Shown here: in pieces, positions 1-9,611 of the stretch
How positions within the stretch are numbered: position 1 is the first letter of the stretch
Layout: every line of letters starts with the position of its first letter
Translations under genes and position numbers: made by a program
NCBI GenBank assembly: GCA_027488255.1
Contig: JAIYBZ010000009.1
Location: 111,932-175,931, forward strand
Direction of reading: 5' to 3'
Length of the DNA stretch: 64,000 bases
Source: Comamonadaceae bacterium
GTDB taxonomy: Bacteria > Pseudomonadota > Gammaproteobacteria > Burkholderiales > Burkholderiaceae_C
The notes under the pieces: generated by a model
Database searches by the model: none
What the model saw: only the letters and a program-made list of their open reading frames with translations
What the model was told of the DNA's origin: nothing

Positions 1-408
1 CGTCAAGCCATGCGGCAAGAGGTTTTTAGCCACCCCGAGGCCAAAAAAAAGCTCGAAGCGATTGTTCATCCCTTGGTCAGCCAAATCACCGGCGAACAAG
101 CCCAAGCCGCCATCCAGGCCGGGCGCGAGGTGCTGCTCTTCGATATCCCTTTGCTGGTGGAGTCGGGCGAGCGCTGGCGCAAACAGGTGGACCGCATCGT
201 GGTGGTCGATTGCGATGCCGAGACGCAATGCCAGAGGGTGATGGCTCGGAGCGGCCTGGCGCCCGACGAAATTGAGCGCATCATGGCCCAGCAAGCCTCT
301 CGGTTGTCGCGCTTGTCCGTCGCCGATGCGGTGATCTTGAATCAAGACCTCTCCTTGCCCGAATTAGAAGCCAAAGTGGCTCAATTGGCCGCCAAGTTCG
401 GGCTATGA
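1..408 (+). CDS. coaE: Dephospho-CoA kinase, 5'-truncated by the window edge
   Basis: Dephospho-CoA kinase phosphorylates the ribose 3'-OH of dephospho-CoA in the last step of coenzyme A synthesis, in the cytosol. The open frame enters at base 1 and ends at a TGA at 406-408, giving about 135 codons of a family usually near 200 residues. The N-terminal P-loop therefore lies before the window. Visible are the stretch around VDRIVVVDCD, the lid-like QRVMARSG and a C-terminal helix, which match the CoaE C-terminal two-thirds. The zapD and yacG genes follow, the usual proteobacterial order in which pilin-processing genes often precede coaE. The identification rests on the remaining domain and this order. 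Confidence 0.9.
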   Translation, partial: RQAMRQEVFSHPEAKKKLEAIVHPLVSQITGEQAQAAIQAGREVLLFDIPLLVESGERWRKQVDRIVVVDCDAETQCQRVMARSGLAPDEIERIMAQQASRLSRLSVADAVILNQDLSLPELEAKVAQLAAKFGL

Positions 409-430
409 TGGCGGCACTGAAAGAAGCCTC

Positions 431-1186
431 GTGATCCTGTACGAATACCCTTTTAACGAACGCATTCGCACTTACCTGCGCTTGCAGCAACTTTTCAACC
501 GCATGGGCCAATTGATGGCCCGAACGGAAGCGGTGGATCACCATTTCGCGCTGACCACCCTGTTTGAAATCATCGAAGTGGCTTCACGCTCTGAGCTCAA
601 GTCGGATGTGCTCAAAGATCTGGAACGCCAAAAGCAGCTCTACAACGGCTACCGTGGCAACCCCGCCATTTCTGAAAAAGCTTTGGATGGCGTGATCGCT
701 CAGTTGGACGAACACTTCGAGCTGCTGAACCAAGTCAGCGGCCGAATTGGCCAAAGCCTGAACGACAATGATTTCCTGATGGCCTTGCGCAGTCGCGCCG
801 TCATCCCTGGTGGCACTTGCGAGTTTGACCTGCCGGCCTACCATGCATGGCAACACCACGAAGCCGCCAGTCGCACGCAAGACCTCACACAATGGGTCGC
901 GCCCTTTGCGCCTTTGGCACAAGCCATCAAAATGTTGCTGCAAATGTTGCGCGAGTCGGGTGGCAGTCAAAAAGTCATGGCCACGGGCGGTCAGTTGCAA
1001 CAAAACCTGCCGCAAGGGCGCACCTTTCAACTGCTGCGCTTGAAGATTGATCCCGCATTGGGCATCACCCCCGAAATCAGTTGCAACCGTTTGTTGGTCG
1101 TGATCCGCATGATGCGGCAACAAGCCGATGGCAAATTGTTGGCCACCACCGACGACGTGCCGTTTGAGATGTCTTTGTGCGCATGA
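431..1186 (+). CDS. zapD: Cell division protein ZapD (DUF1342)
   Basis: ZapD binds the C-terminal tail of FtsZ and bundles FtsZ filaments at the division site. The 251-residue product begins ILYEYPFNERIRTYLRL, the typical ZapD opening, and is helical and cytosolic with no signal or membrane segment. The start is GTG at 431, 22 bases after the coaE stop, with an AAAGAAG stretch upstream as a weak ribosome site; no ATG would preserve the conserved N-terminus. The stop at 1184-1186 overlaps the ATG of yacG, so the two are probably translationally coupled. The length matches the family (about 250). Confidence 0.93.
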   Translation: MILYEYPFNERIRTYLRLQQLFNRMGQLMARTEAVDHHFALTTLFEIIEVASRSELKSDVLKDLERQKQLYNGYRGNPAISEKALDGVIAQLDEHFELLNQVSGRIGQSLNDNDFLMALRSRAVIPGGTCEFDLPAYHAWQHHEAASRTQDLTQWVAPFAPLAQAIKMLLQMLRESGGSQKVMATGGQLQQNLPQGRTFQLLRLKIDPALGITPEISCNRLLVVIRMMRQQADGKLLATTDDVPFEMSLCA

Positions 1187-1398
1187 GTGAGCACGGTCAG
1201 TCGCCCGACTTTGCGCCGCGTCAAGTGCGTTGCCCCGCGTGTTCTGGCAACAGTCTTTACAGCAGTGCCAACCCCTACCGGCCCTTTTGCAGCGCCCGCT
1301 GCAAAGGTGTGGACTTGGGGGCATGGGCCAGTGAAGAGTTCAAACTGCCAGACGAAAAGCCACTCGACGAGCCTTTCGGCGATCCGCGTTTGCAATAA
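1183..1398 (+). CDS. yacG: YacG, DNA gyrase inhibitor zinc protein
   Basis: YacG is a small zinc-binding protein that in E. coli binds GyrB and blocks gyrase. The product is 71 residues with the four zinc-ligand cysteines at 17, 20, 36 and 40 (CPAC and FCSARC), followed by the conserved KGVDLGAWASEEFKLP segment. I chose the ATG at 1183 because it overlaps the zapD stop as ATGA; a GTG six bases upstream is possible but less likely. It is the last gene of the coaE-zapD-yacG run and faces the Nudix gene tail to tail. Confidence 0.92.
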   Translation: MSEHGQSPDFAPRQVRCPACSGNSLYSSANPYRPFCSARCKGVDLGAWASEEFKLPDEKPLDEPFGDPRLQ

Positions 1399-1436
1399 GC
1401 CCCGCAGAGCCGCTGAGTCGCTTACGAACACGCTCA

Positions 1437-1467
1437 ACCCCTCACCCTGACCCCTCACCCCTCACCC
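1437..1467. repeat. Short C-rich direct repeats between convergent genes
   Basis: Near-identical ACCCCTC/CCCTCACC units recur about four times between yacG and the Nudix gene. No coding frame or palindrome accompanies them. They could be slippage-generated low-complexity sequence; function unknown. Confidence 0.5.
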
Positions 1468-1493
1468 ATTTAGGGTCGCCTCCCCAAAAAGGG

Positions 1494-1976
1494 TCAACGG
1501 TGTGTCGCGGCCGTGAACTGACGCTCTTCAGCCAACCAGCCCAACACCGGCACCGTGCCGGGCAATACCGGCTGCACCTCGACTGGCAAGGTCTGCCATG
1601 CATGCGATTGGCCTTCGCGCATTTGCAAATCGCCCACCCAATCGCTCACCTTGCAAAAATGCAGCCGCACCAAGGCGTGGGGGTAATCGACCATCTGGGT
1701 TTTCCATGCCTTGGCGCTACCGATCGTGATGCCCAGCTCTTCTTGGAGCTCGCGTCGCAAGGCTTGTTCTACCGACTCACCTGCCTCCAGTTTGCCGCCC
1801 GGAAACTCCCAGTAACCGGCGTACACCTTGCCCTCGGGGCGTGAAGTGAGCAAAAACTGACCCTCGCTTTGCAACAAGACACCCACCGCCACGTCCACCA
1901 CCGCACGCGCTCCCTGGCCCTCGGGCAAATCTTCGCGCGCCCGCTCACCGTCGGCCACCAGCAAACCCGCTGTCAT
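1494..1976 (-). CDS. mutT: MutT-type Nudix hydrolase (8-oxo-dGTP diphosphatase)
   Basis: Nudix enzymes of the MutT group hydrolyse oxidised dGTP to the monophosphate and so prevent transversion mutations. The 160-residue product carries a complete Nudix box at about residues 61-83, following the G-x5-E-x7-REUxEExGU pattern, preceded by WEFPGGK. The ATG at 1976 forms an ATGA overlap with the stop of the upstream DUF815 gene; the open frame extends further upstream, but only inside that gene. MutT proteins are usually near 130 residues, so the N-terminal 25 residues are an extension. Function as MutT rather than another Nudix substrate class is an inference. Confidence 0.85.
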   Translation of the reverse strand: MTAGLLVADGERAREDLPEGQGARAVVDVAVGVLLQSEGQFLLTSRPEGKVYAGYWEFPGGKLEAGESVEQALRRELQEELGITIGSAKAWKTQMVDYPHALVRLHFCKVSDWVGDLQMREGQSHAWQTLPVEVQPVLPGTVPVLGWLAEERQFTAATHR

Positions 1977-2863
1977 GCGCGGTCCGATTGGCGGCCCATC
2001 ATGTCGCGGGCAAATTGGTAGGCCACTCGGCCGCTGCGAGAACCCCGCTCCAATGCCCAGAGCAGGGCATCTGGCCGTGCCGCTTCGATTTGTGCGGGTG
2101 TCGCTCCCAAGGCACTCAACCACTGGCCGGCAATGGTGAGGTACTCGTCTTGTGAGAACGGATAAAAACTGATCCAGAGACCAAAACGCTCCGACAAAGA
2201 AATTTTCTCTTCCACCCCCTCACCAGGGTGAACTTCCCCGTCTTCGGTGTGTTTGTAAGTGAGGTTTTCGCTCATGTACTCGGGCAGCAAATGGCGCCGG
2301 TTGCTGGTGGCATAAACCAGCACATTGGGGGTCGACGCAGCCACCGTCCCGTCCAGAATGGACTTGAGGGCTTTGTAGCCCGGTTCGCCATCTTCAAAAC
2401 TCAGGTCATCGCAGTACACGATGAACTTTTCCTCACGCCCGGCCACCACTTCAATGATGTCTGGCAAATCGGTGAGGTCTTCTTTGTCCACCTCGATCAG
2501 CCGCAAGCCTTGCACCGCATAGGTGTTCAGGCAAGCTTTGATGAGTGACGACTTGCCCGTGCCACGCGCGCCTGTGAGCAGCACATTGTTGGCGGGATGG
2601 CCGTGCACAAACTGCTCGGTGTTGCGCTGCAGTTTTTCTTTTTGATCGTCGATTTCTTTCAAGTCCGCCAGCGTCATCGCCGCCACATGGCGCACCGGCT
2701 CCAACACGCCATGACCCGAAGACCGCTTGCGGTAACGCCAAGCGATGGCTTGGCTCCAATCGGGGGCCGACAAAGGTTGCGGCAAGACCGATTCGATGCG
2801 GTCCACCAAGACGCTGACTTTGGCCAGCAATTGCTCCAGCGCAGAGTAAGAGGGCGCGGTCAT
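1973..2863 (-). CDS. AAA+ ATPase of the DUF815 family
   Basis: This is a 296-residue cytosolic P-loop ATPase of the DUF815 family, whose physiological role is not established. A Walker A motif GARGTGKS lies at residues 98-105 and a Walker B-like IVYCDDLSF at about 149-157, followed by an arginine-rich C-terminal lid ([15 protein letters not shown]). The N-terminal 90 residues are helical. Its ATG overlaps the argJ stop and its own stop overlaps the Nudix start, so argJ, this gene and the Nudix gene form one tightly coupled unit. DUF815 genes next to argJ and a mutT-like gene are familiar in Burkholderiales. Confidence 0.88.
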   Translation of the reverse strand: MTAPSYSALEQLLAKVSVLVDRIESVLPQPLSAPDWSQAIAWRYRKRSSGHGVLEPVRHVAAMTLADLKEIDDQKEKLQRNTEQFVHGHPANNVLLTGARGTGKSSLIKACLNTYAVQGLRLIEVDKEDLTDLPDIIEVVAGREEKFIVYCDDLSFEDGEPGYKALKSILDGTVAASTPNVLVYATSNRRHLLPEYMSENLTYKHTEDGEVHPGEGVEEKISLSERFGLWISFYPFSQDEYLTIAGQWLSALGATPAQIEAARPDALLWALERGSRSGRVAYQFARDMMGRQSDRA

Positions 2864-4089
2864 GAACGGTAGTCCGCGTTGATGGTCACATACTCGTGGC
2901 TCAGGTCACAGGTCCACACCGTGTCGCTCGCGGTGCCACGGCCCAGCCCCACGCGCACGGTGATCTCGCTGCCCTTCATGACGCGCTGACCCTCTTCTTC
3001 TCGGTAATCGGCGCGGCGTCCACCTTGCGAGACCACATGCACATCGTCCAGGTGCAACTCGATCAAGCCTTGGTCGAGATCGGTGATGCCGGCGTAGCCC
3101 ACCGCAGCCAAAATGCGGCCCAAGTTGGGGTCACTGGCGAAGAAGGCGGTTTTGACCAAGGGCGAATGCGCAATCGCATAAGCCACTTGTCGGCATTCTT
3201 CGCCGGTACGCCCACCCTCCACCTGCACGGTGATGAATTTGGTGGCGCCTTCGCCATCGCGCACGATGGCATGCGCCAATTGGCGTGCCACTTGCATCAA
3301 GCCCTGCAACAAAGCTTGGCCATCTTGACTTTCCAAGGAGGTGATGGGCGCATGCCCGGCTTGGTGTGTGGCGATGACCATGAAGGAGTCATTGGTCGAG
3401 GTGTCGCCATCGATCGTGATGCGATTGAAAGAACCATCGGCCAAGCGTTTAGCCAACGCCGGCAACAAGGCGGGATCCAGGCAGGCGTCTGTGGCCAGGA
3501 AACCCAACATGGTGGCCATGTTGGGGCGAATCATGCCGGCACCCTTGCTGATGCCGGTGATGCTGACAGTCTTGCCCGCCACTTGCACCTGCACACTGGC
3601 GGCCTTGGGCACGGTGTCGGTGGTCATGATGCCTTCGGCCGCTTTGGCCCAATGGGCACTTTGTGCATCGGCCATCGCTGCGGGCAAGCCCGCCACAATG
3701 CGCTCGACTGGCAGCGGCTCCATGATCACGCCGGTAGAAAAAGGCAAGATTTGTGTGGCCGAGCAATTCAGCAATTGGGCCAAGGCATCGCACGTTTGGC
3801 GCGCATGCGCAAGCCCTGGAGCGCCCGTGCCAGCATTGGCGTTGCCGGTGTTGATGACCAACGCGCGCACTGCGCTGCCGCTGTCGAGGTGCTCACGGCA
3901 CACCTGCACCGGAGCGGCACAAAAACGGTTGCTGGTGAACACACCCGCCACGCTGGCCCCTTCGTCGAGCAAAAAAACCGTCAAGTCTTTTCGGTTCGCT
4001 TTGCGCACACCCACTTCGGCAATGCCGATGCGAACGCCTGCGATCGGCTTCAACTGGGACGGGTTCAAAGGGGGCAGATTGACAGGCAT
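2860..4089 (-). CDS. argJ: Bifunctional ornithine acetyltransferase / N-acetylglutamate synthase ArgJ
   Basis: ArgJ recycles the acetyl group from N-acetylornithine to glutamate in the cyclic arginine pathway, and bifunctional forms also make N-acetylglutamate from acetyl-CoA. The 409-residue product has the self-cleavage and nucleophile motif N-M-A-T-M-L with Thr193, where the precursor splits into alpha and beta chains, and the downstream TNDS motif. The ATG at 4089 begins the conserved N-terminus; the frame is open about 220 bases further upstream, but that stretch crosses the secA terminator. Whether the enzyme is mono- or bifunctional cannot be read from the sequence. Confidence 0.95.
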   Translation of the reverse strand: MPVNLPPLNPSQLKPIAGVRIGIAEVGVRKANRKDLTVFLLDEGASVAGVFTSNRFCAAPVQVCREHLDSGSAVRALVINTGNANAGTGAPGLAHARQTCDALAQLLNCSATQILPFSTGVIMEPLPVERIVAGLPAAMADAQSAHWAKAAEGIMTTDTVPKAASVQVQVAGKTVSITGISKGAGMIRPNMATMLGFLATDACLDPALLPALAKRLADGSFNRITIDGDTSTNDSFMVIATHQAGHAPITSLESQDGQALLQGLMQVARQLAHAIVRDGEGATKFITVQVEGGRTGEECRQVAYAIAHSPLVKTAFFASDPNLGRILAAVGYAGITDLDQGLIELHLDDVHVVSQGGRRADYREEEGQRVMKGSEITVRVGLGRGTASDTVWTCDLSHEYVTINADYRS

Positions 4090-4130
4090 AAAAGTCTTTC
4101 TGAATAAGCAGAGAGGTTGAACGGGTGGAC

Positions 4131-4159
4131 AAACAAAACGGGCCGAAGCCCGTTTGTTT
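4131..4159 (-). terminator. Rho-independent terminator after secA
   Basis: On the minus strand an 8-base stem (AAACGGGC / GCCCGTTT) closes a TTCG tetraloop and runs into a T-rich tail (TTTTGTTTG). It starts 12 bases beyond the secA stop and lies before argJ, separating the two transcripts. Confidence 0.85.
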
Positions 4160-4171
4160 GGCCCTGCAAAC

Positions 4172-6919
4172 TCAGGCGAGTTTGCCGTGGCATTGTTTGT
4201 ATTTTTTGCCACTGCCGCAAGGGCAGGGCTCGTTGCGCCCCACAGGTCCCCACTCTTGCTTTTGACCGGCAAGATTGGCCGCGACCACTTGGGCTTGACC
4301 CGATTCATCGGGCGCGCTGTAGGTCACATTGCTGATGTGCTCAGCGCGCTCTTCGATGTCGTGTGCCGCTTTTTCGATTTGGGCATCCGAGTCGATGCGC
4401 ACCGTCATCAAGGTGCGCGTGACTTCGTTTTTGACCGCGTCCAGCAACTGGCCGAAGAGCTCAAACGCTTCGCGTTTGTACTCTTGTTTAGGTTGTTTTT
4501 GCGCATAGCCGCGCAAGTGAATCCCTTGGCGCAGATAGTCGAGCGCGCTGAGGTGTTCACGCCAGTGCGAATCGATGCTTTGCAGCAACACCATGCGCTC
4601 AAAAGAGGTGAAGTTTTCAGCGCCCACGCTGTCCAGCTTGGTCTTGAAATGGGCATGGGCTGCAGCCAAGACCATCTCCAAAATTTCTTCGTCCGTGATG
4701 GCACTGGCCGCTTGCACTTTTTCGCGCAATGGCACTTGCAGCATCCACTCCTCAGCCAAGGCTTTTTCAAGACTGTCCAGATCCCATTGCTCTTCAACGG
4801 ACTCCATGGGCACGAACTGACGGACCAAGTCGGTGAAACAACCTTCGCGCAAGGATTCAATTTGGGGATTCAGGTCTTGCGCATCCAAAATATCGTTGCG
4901 CTGTTGGTAAATCACTTTGCGTTGGTCGTTCGAGACGTCGTCGTACTCGAGCAACTGTTTGCGAATATCGAAGTTGCGCGACTCGACTTTGCGCTGCGCA
5001 CTTTCAATGCTGCGGGTCACAATGCCGGCCTCAATGGCTTCGCCTTCCGGCATGTTCAGGCGGTCCATGATGGCGCGCACGCGATCACCCGCGAAAATGC
5101 GCATCAACGGGTCATCGAGGCTCAAGTAAAAACGCGAAGAACCGGGGTCACCTTGCCGGCCCGAACGGCCACGCAACTGGTTGTCGATGCGCCGAGATTC
5201 GTGTCGCTCGGTGGCGATGATGCGCAAGCCTCCCAGGGCCTTCACTTGCTCGTGTACCACCCGCCATTGCTCGCGCAGCTGGGTCACTTGTGCGTGACGC
5301 GCCTCTTCGCTCAGGCCTTCGTTGGCTTCCACCGCCTGAATGTCTTTTTCGATGTTGCCGCCCAACACAATGTCGGTGCCACGGCCTGCCATGTTGGTGG
5401 CAATCGTGATCATGCCGGGACGTCCGGCCTGGGCCACGATGTCGGCCTCGCGCGCATGCTGCTTGGCATTGAGCACTTGGTGCGGCAATTTTTCTTGGGT
5501 CAGCAACTGGGCGATCAGTTCTGAGTTTTCAATCGACGTGGTGCCAACCAACACCGGTTGGCCACGCTCATGGCACTCGCGAATATCGGCAATCGCTGCG
5601 GTGTAACGCTCTTTCGAGGTCTTGTAGACACGGTCCAACTGGTCTTCACGCTGGCTCTTGCGATGCGGCGGAATGACCACGGTCTCTAAACCGTAAATCT
5701 CTTGAAACTCATAGGCCTCGGTGTCAGCCGTGCCGGTCATGCCGCCCATCTTGATGTACAGGCGGAAGTAATTTTGGAACGTGATGGAAGCCAGCGTTTG
5801 GTTTTCGGCTTGAATTTCAACGCCCTCTTTGGCCTCAACCGCTTGGTGCAAACCATCGCTCCAACGGCGGCCCGACATCAATCGCCCGGTGAACTCATCC
5901 ACGATCACGATGTCGCCCTCTTGAACCACGTAATGTTGGTCGCGGTGATAGAGGTGTTGTGCCCGCAACGCCGCATTCAGATGGTGCATCAAGGTGATGT
6001 TGGCGGGGTCGTAGAGGCTGGCACCTTCGGGAATCAAGCCCATCTTGGCCAGTACTGCCTCGGCTTTTTCGTGGCCCTGTTCGGTCAAGAAAATTTGGTG
6101 CGATTTTTCGTCCAGTGTGAAATCACCGGGCGTGATGATGCCCTCTCCCGTACGGGGATCGGCTTCCCCTTCTTGCCGGGTCAACAGCGGCACGATTTCC
6201 CGCATCGAGAGATACGTCGCCGTGTGGTCTTCGGCCTGACCACTGATGATCAAAGGCGTACGCGCTTCGTCAATCAAAATCGAGTCGACCTCGTCGATGA
6301 TCGCGTAGTTCAGTGGGCGCTGCACGCGGTCATGGGCTTCATAGACCATGTTGTCGCGCAGATAGTCAAAACCGTATTCGTTGTTGGTGCCGTAGGTGAT
6401 GTCTGAGTTGTAGGCCGCCTGTTTTTCCTCGCGCGACATTTGGGCCAAATTGATGCCCACCGACAAGCCCAGAAAATTGAAAAGCTTGCCCATCCATCGG
6501 GCATCGCGACTGGCCAAGTAGTCGTTCACCGTGACCACATGCACGCCTTTGCCCGTGAGCGCATTCAGATAGGCCGGCAATGTGGAGGTGAGCGTTTTGC
6601 CCTCGCCCGTACGCATCTCCGCGATCTTGCCGTTGTGCAGGGCAATGCCGCCGGCCATTTGCACATCGAAGTGCCGCATCTTCATGACGCGCTTAGAGCC
6701 TTCGCGCACCACGGCAAAGGCTTCGGGCAACAAGGCATCGAGTGTCTCGCCCGCGGCAAAGCGTTCTTTGAAGGTCTGGGTTTTGGCACGCAGCGCGTCG
6801 TCGCTCAAGGCCTCCAGCCCTGCTTCTAGCGCATTGATTCGCTCTACCGTTTTGCGGTATTGCTTCAGGAGGCGGTCGTTGCGACTGCCAAAAATTTTGG
6901 TGAGGAATGGGATGGCCAT
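4172..6919 (-). CDS. secA: Preprotein translocase ATPase SecA
   Basis: SecA drives post-translational export of unfolded preproteins through SecYEG. The 915-residue product carries the first nucleotide-binding motif RTGEGKT at residues 103-109, [15 protein letters not shown], the helicase-like [11 protein letters not shown] motif, and a C-terminal SecB/zinc-binding tail with Cys899, Cys901, Cys910 and His911. The ATG at 6919 gives the family N-terminus ([12 protein letters not shown]); an alternative start five codons upstream is unlikely. It is divergent from the DciA-like gene and followed by a strong terminator. Confidence 0.97.
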   Translation of the reverse strand: MAIPFLTKIFGSRNDRLLKQYRKTVERINALEAGLEALSDDALRAKTQTFKERFAAGETLDALLPEAFAVVREGSKRVMKMRHFDVQMAGGIALHNGKIAEMRTGEGKTLTSTLPAYLNALTGKGVHVVTVNDYLASRDARWMGKLFNFLGLSVGINLAQMSREEKQAAYNSDITYGTNNEYGFDYLRDNMVYEAHDRVQRPLNYAIIDEVDSILIDEARTPLIISGQAEDHTATYLSMREIVPLLTRQEGEADPRTGEGIITPGDFTLDEKSHQIFLTEQGHEKAEAVLAKMGLIPEGASLYDPANITLMHHLNAALRAQHLYHRDQHYVVQEGDIVIVDEFTGRLMSGRRWSDGLHQAVEAKEGVEIQAENQTLASITFQNYFRLYIKMGGMTGTADTEAYEFQEIYGLETVVIPPHRKSQREDQLDRVYKTSKERYTAAIADIRECHERGQPVLVGTTSIENSELIAQLLTQEKLPHQVLNAKQHAREADIVAQAGRPGMITIATNMAGRGTDIVLGGNIEKDIQAVEANEGLSEEARHAQVTQLREQWRVVHEQVKALGGLRIIATERHESRRIDNQLRGRSGRQGDPGSSRFYLSLDDPLMRIFAGDRVRAIMDRLNMPEGEAIEAGIVTRSIESAQRKVESRNFDIRKQLLEYDDVSNDQRKVIYQQRNDILDAQDLNPQIESLREGCFTDLVRQFVPMESVEEQWDLDSLEKALAEEWMLQVPLREKVQAASAITDEEILEMVLAAAHAHFKTKLDSVGAENFTSFERMVLLQSIDSHWREHLSALDYLRQGIHLRGYAQKQPKQEYKREAFELFGQLLDAVKNEVTRTLMTVRIDSDAQIEKAAHDIEERAEHISNVTYSAPDESGQAQVVAANLAGQKQEWGPVGRNEPCPCGSGKKYKQCHGKLA

Positions 6920-6936
6920 GTCTGCGAGATCCACCT

Positions 6937-6952
6937 TCGGCCTCAGGGCCGA
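6937..6952 (-). other. Small stem-loop in the secA leader
   Basis: TCGGCC and GGCCGA flank a four-base loop, 18 bases upstream of the secA ATG. It is a perfect 6-bp stem, placed where it could affect secA translation. There is no further evidence; it may be chance. Confidence 0.3.
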
Positions 6953-7144
6953 GAGACAGACCGTCTATCCTGTCAGGTTAAATGTTCAAAAGAAACCGGG
7001 CCAACGGGATCGCAATCCCAAGGTCCACCGCTGGCTGCCTTATGCACCAGCACAACTCGGTGATTTTAGCCTCTGCACCGTTCATTTTCAGGGTCAAACC
7101 CCAAGTCCTAAAGGCTGCCGGATAATGCGGCACAACCCCTCATC

Positions 7145-7453
7145 ATGCAAAAACGCCACCAAGCCATTCCCCTGCATCAGGCCGCGCAAGAATCCCCTAC
7201 TTTTGCGCGCTTGGCCGAGGTCATCCGTGAGTCTTCCAGCCGTTTGCAAGCGGTCCACAGTTTGCTGCCTGCACCTTTGCGCAACAGTATTCAAGCGGGA
7301 CCTCTTGAGGACGGTTGCTGGTGCCTTTTGGTCAACTCAAATGCCGTGGCGGCCAAGTTGCGCCAACTGGTGCCCGCCTTGCAAGCCCACTTGAAGCAAA
7401 AAAACTTGGACGTCAGTGCCATCCGCATCAAGGTTTTGAACCGTACAAACTGA
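7145..7453 (+). CDS. DUF721 / DciA-like protein
   Basis: DUF721 proteins include DciA, the bacterial loader of the replicative helicase DnaB in species without DnaC. The 102-residue product fits the family: an N-terminal helical part (FARLAEVIRESSSRLQAV), then a KH-like fold region with LEDGCWCLLVNSNAVAAKLRQL and a C-terminal IRIKVL strand. It stands alone, divergent from secA by 225 bases, and ends before a bidirectional terminator. DUF721 beside secA is common in proteobacteria. Assignment to the helicase-loading branch is an inference. Confidence 0.75.
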   Translation: MQKRHQAIPLHQAAQESPTFARLAEVIRESSSRLQAVHSLLPAPLRNSIQAGPLEDGCWCLLVNSNAVAAKLRQLVPALQAHLKQKNLDVSAIRIKVLNRTN

Positions 7454-7485
7454 ATGCGCGCGCAATCGGCCGGCACCCAACAGGC

Positions 7486-7520
7486 AAAAAAAAGCCCCGA
7501 TCAATGATCAGGGCTTTTTC
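7486..7520. terminator. Bidirectional terminator between dciA-like gene and tRNA-Thr
   Basis: A stem with AAAAAGCCC on one side and GGGCTTTTT on the other continues, after one C/A mismatch, into GATC pairing GATC around an AAT loop. A-tract and T-tract flank it, so it can stop transcription both of the plus-strand gene and of the minus-strand tRNA. Confidence 0.85.
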
Positions 7521-7527
7521 AAATACA

Positions 7528-7603
7528 TGGTGCCGCTTGTCGGATTCGAACTGACGACCTACCGCTTACAAGGCGGGTGCTCTACCAACTGAGCTAAAGC
7601 GGC
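7528..7603 (-). tRNA. tRNA-Thr (anticodon TGT)
   Basis: On the minus strand this 76-base sequence folds as a tRNA: acceptor GCCGCTT pairing AAGCGGC, a D-arm with AGCTCAGTTGGTAGAGC, anticodon loop TTGTAAG with anticodon TGT, T-loop GTTCGAATC, and an encoded 3' CCA. It reads ACA threonine codons. It sits alone between sspB and the shared terminator. Confidence 0.97.
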
Positions 7604-7659
7604 ACGGGCTAGATTCTAACTTGATCCAGACTCAACTCTGAGGTCAGAAGGCTAAATTT

Positions 7660-8106
7660 TTACTTCACCCGCTTCAGCGCAGGTCGGCCTGTGGGGCTGG
7701 ATGGCGGCGGGGGTTCATCGCCGTCCTCGGGCCATTCTGTGGGAGTGTCCACCGCCGACAAAGCCGCCACCGGCGATGCATCGTCACTGACTGGAAAAGC
7801 CATGCCTTGGCCATTTTCGCGGGCATAGATGGCCATCACGCGGTGGATGGGTACCATGATGTCGCAAGGCTTGCCCCCAAATCGGGCTTTGAATTCAATG
7901 AAGTCATTGCCCAATATCAAGGAACTGGTGGCGTCCATGCTGACGTTCAACACAATCTCGCCACCTTGCACATACTCACGCGGCACTTGCACCGAATGGT
8001 CCACCTTGACGGCCACATAAGGTGTGAAGCCGTTTTCGGAGCACCAGTCGTACAGGGCCCTGATCAAATAAGGGCGCGTAGAAGGCAGTTCGGCCGCACT
8101 GATCAT
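7660..8106 (-). CDS. sspB: ClpXP adaptor SspB
   Basis: SspB tethers ssrA-tagged, ribosome-rescue products to ClpXP for degradation. The 148-residue product has the globular substrate-binding domain (starting RPYLIRALYDWC, with VQVPREYVQGGEIVLNVS), a flexible acidic and proline-rich linker, and the C-terminal ClpX-binding tail RPALKRVK. It lies 18 bases after sspA as in many beta- and gammaproteobacteria, so the pair is probably one transcript. Length is slightly under the E. coli form (165). Confidence 0.95.
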   Translation of the reverse strand: MISAAELPSTRPYLIRALYDWCSENGFTPYVAVKVDHSVQVPREYVQGGEIVLNVSMDATSSLILGNDFIEFKARFGGKPCDIMVPIHRVMAIYARENGQGMAFPVSDDASPVAALSAVDTPTEWPEDGDEPPPPSSPTGRPALKRVK

Positions 8107-8124
8107 GTTTGGCTCCGCCGTGGC

Positions 8125-8736
8125 TTATTTGCGCATGACCTTTTCGGACGGTGTCAAAGCTTCAATATAGGCGGGGCGCGAGAAGATGCGCTCTGCATAT
8201 TTGAGCAATGGCGCGGCGTTCTTGCTGAGCTCAATGCCGTAGTAGTCCAAGCGCCAGAGCAAGGGGGCAATCGCCACGTCCAGCATCGAGAAGTTGTCCC
8301 CCAGCATGAACTTGTTTTTCAAAAACACCGGGGCCAATTGCGTCAAGCGGTCACGAATGTGTGAACGGGCTTTTTCGAGGGCCTTGTCATTGCCCTTCAA
8401 GGCACGGTTTTCCAAGGTCAGCACGTGGGCAAAGAGTTCTTTCTCAAAGTTGAGCAAGAACAAGCGGACACGCGCACGGTCCACGGGGTCACCGGGCATC
8501 AGCTGGGGATGCGGAAAACGCTCATCGATGTACTCATTGATGATGTTCGACTCGTACAAAATCAAGTCACGCTCGACCAAGATGGGAACCTGCCCATATG
8601 GGTTCATGACGTTGATGTCTTCGGGCTTGTTGTAAAGATCCACATCGCGGATCTCGAAGTCCATGCCTTTTTCAAACAGCACGAAGCGGCAACGGTGGGA
8701 AAACGGGCAAGTGGTTCCGGAATAAAGCACCATCAT
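8125..8736 (-). CDS. sspA: Stringent starvation protein A (GST-fold regulator)
   Basis: SspA binds RNA polymerase and changes transcription in stationary phase and stress; it has a glutathione-S-transferase fold without that activity. The 203-residue product has the thioredoxin-like N-domain (LYSGTTCPFSHRCR, then NPYGQVPIL and YESNIINEYIDERFPHP) and an all-helical C-domain. It starts at the ATG at 8736; a second ATG follows at once. It is preceded by the petC terminator and followed by sspB. Confidence 0.93.
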   Translation of the reverse strand: MMVLYSGTTCPFSHRCRFVLFEKGMDFEIRDVDLYNKPEDINVMNPYGQVPILVERDLILYESNIINEYIDERFPHPQLMPGDPVDRARVRLFLLNFEKELFAHVLTLENRALKGNDKALEKARSHIRDRLTQLAPVFLKNKFMLGDNFSMLDVAIAPLLWRLDYYGIELSKNAAPLLKYAERIFSRPAYIEALTPSEKVMRK

Positions 8737-8749
8737 GGCGAAGGCTCCT

Positions 8750-8790
8750 CAAAAAATCAAAAGAGTGGGAGGCCGTTGGGCCCACCACTC
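8750..8790 (-). terminator. Rho-independent terminator after petC
   Basis: On the minus strand GAGTGG pairs with CCACTC around an inner GGGCC/GGCC helix and a CAAC loop, followed by TTTTGATTTTTT. It lies 37 bases beyond the petC stop and separates the cytochrome bc1 operon from sspA. Confidence 0.85.
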
Positions 8791-8826
8791 CAAAAGACCT
8801 GGCACTGCTGCCGGGTGAAAGATCAA

Positions 8827-9591
8827 TTACTTGATGTCTTTCCAATACGCCGCATTCAAACGCCAGGCGATAAAGGTAAAGAAGGACAAGAAAATCAAAA
8901 CCCAGACACCGATGCGCACACGGGTGTTCTGTGCAGGCTCAGCCATCCATTGCATATAACCCACCAAGTCGCCCATGGCTTGGTCATATTCCAAAGGAGT
9001 CATGGTGCCGGGCTTGGTTTGTTTCCAGCCTTTGAAGATTTGGACCTTATGGCCGTGCTCTTCTTTTTCTTCAAACACGGGTTCACGTTCACCTTGCAAT
9101 TCCCAGAAGGGATTGGGCATGCCCACATTGGGGAAGGCCAAGTTGTTCCAACCGGTCAACTTGGTGTCGTCGCGGTAGTAGCTGCGCAGATAGGTGTAGA
9201 GGTAATCTGAACCTTTGCCGCCATGACCGGAGCGTGAACGGGCCACCAGGGTCAAGTCAGGAGGATTTTTACCAAACCACTCTTTGGCTTGCACGGGGTC
9301 GATGGCGGCCTTCATGGTGTCACCCACTTTGGCGTTGGTGAACAACAAGTTGTCTTTGATCTGCTGCTCGGTCAAGCCAATGTCTTTCAAGCGGTTGTAG
9401 CGCATGAAGGCGGCGGAGTGGCAATTCAAGCAGTAGTTGACAAACAACTTGGCACCGTTTTGCAAGGCGGCCAGATCGTTGGTTTTATGAGGCGCTTTGT
9501 CCCAGGCCAAACCGCCACCAGCGGCATGAGCACCAGAGATCAATCCCAGGGCCATCACAAAGCCCAACGCGAGTTTCTTGATATTTTTCAT
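8827..9591 (-). CDS. petC: Cytochrome c1 subunit of the bc1 complex
   Basis: Cytochrome c1 carries electrons from the Rieske protein to soluble or membrane cytochrome c in the ubiquinol:cytochrome c reductase. The 254-residue product has a Sec signal peptide cleaved near residue 23 (after SGAHA), one haem motif CLNCH at residues 54-58, and a C-terminal anchor helix (about 232-248) that holds it in the inner membrane. It follows petB by 20 bases. The upstream GGAG on the minus strand supports the ATG at 9591. Confidence 0.96.
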   Translation of the reverse strand: MKNIKKLALGFVMALGLISGAHAAGGGLAWDKAPHKTNDLAALQNGAKLFVNYCLNCHSAAFMRYNRLKDIGLTEQQIKDNLLFTNAKVGDTMKAAIDPVQAKEWFGKNPPDLTLVARSRSGHGGKGSDYLYTYLRSYYRDDTKLTGWNNLAFPNVGMPNPFWELQGEREPVFEEKEEHGHKVQIFKGWKQTKPGTMTPLEYDQAMGDLVGYMQWMAEPAQNTRVRIGVWVLIFLSFFTFIAWRLNAAYWKDIK

Positions 9592-9611
9592 GGTCTTGAA
9601 TCTCCGTGATC

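Noticed and set aside
1437..1467. C-rich repeats as a CRISPR or attachment site
   Set aside because: Units are too short and imperfect, there are no spacers or cas genes, and no integrase is near.
2896..4107. 403-codon open frame on the plus strand over argJ
   Set aside because: It lies entirely antisense to a well-conserved gene, its product is His/Gly/Ala-rich without any motif, and such frames are common in high-GC coding DNA.
7528..7603. tRNA-Thr as an integration site for a genomic island
   Set aside because: No integrase, no repeated tRNA 3' end and only housekeeping genes on both sides.
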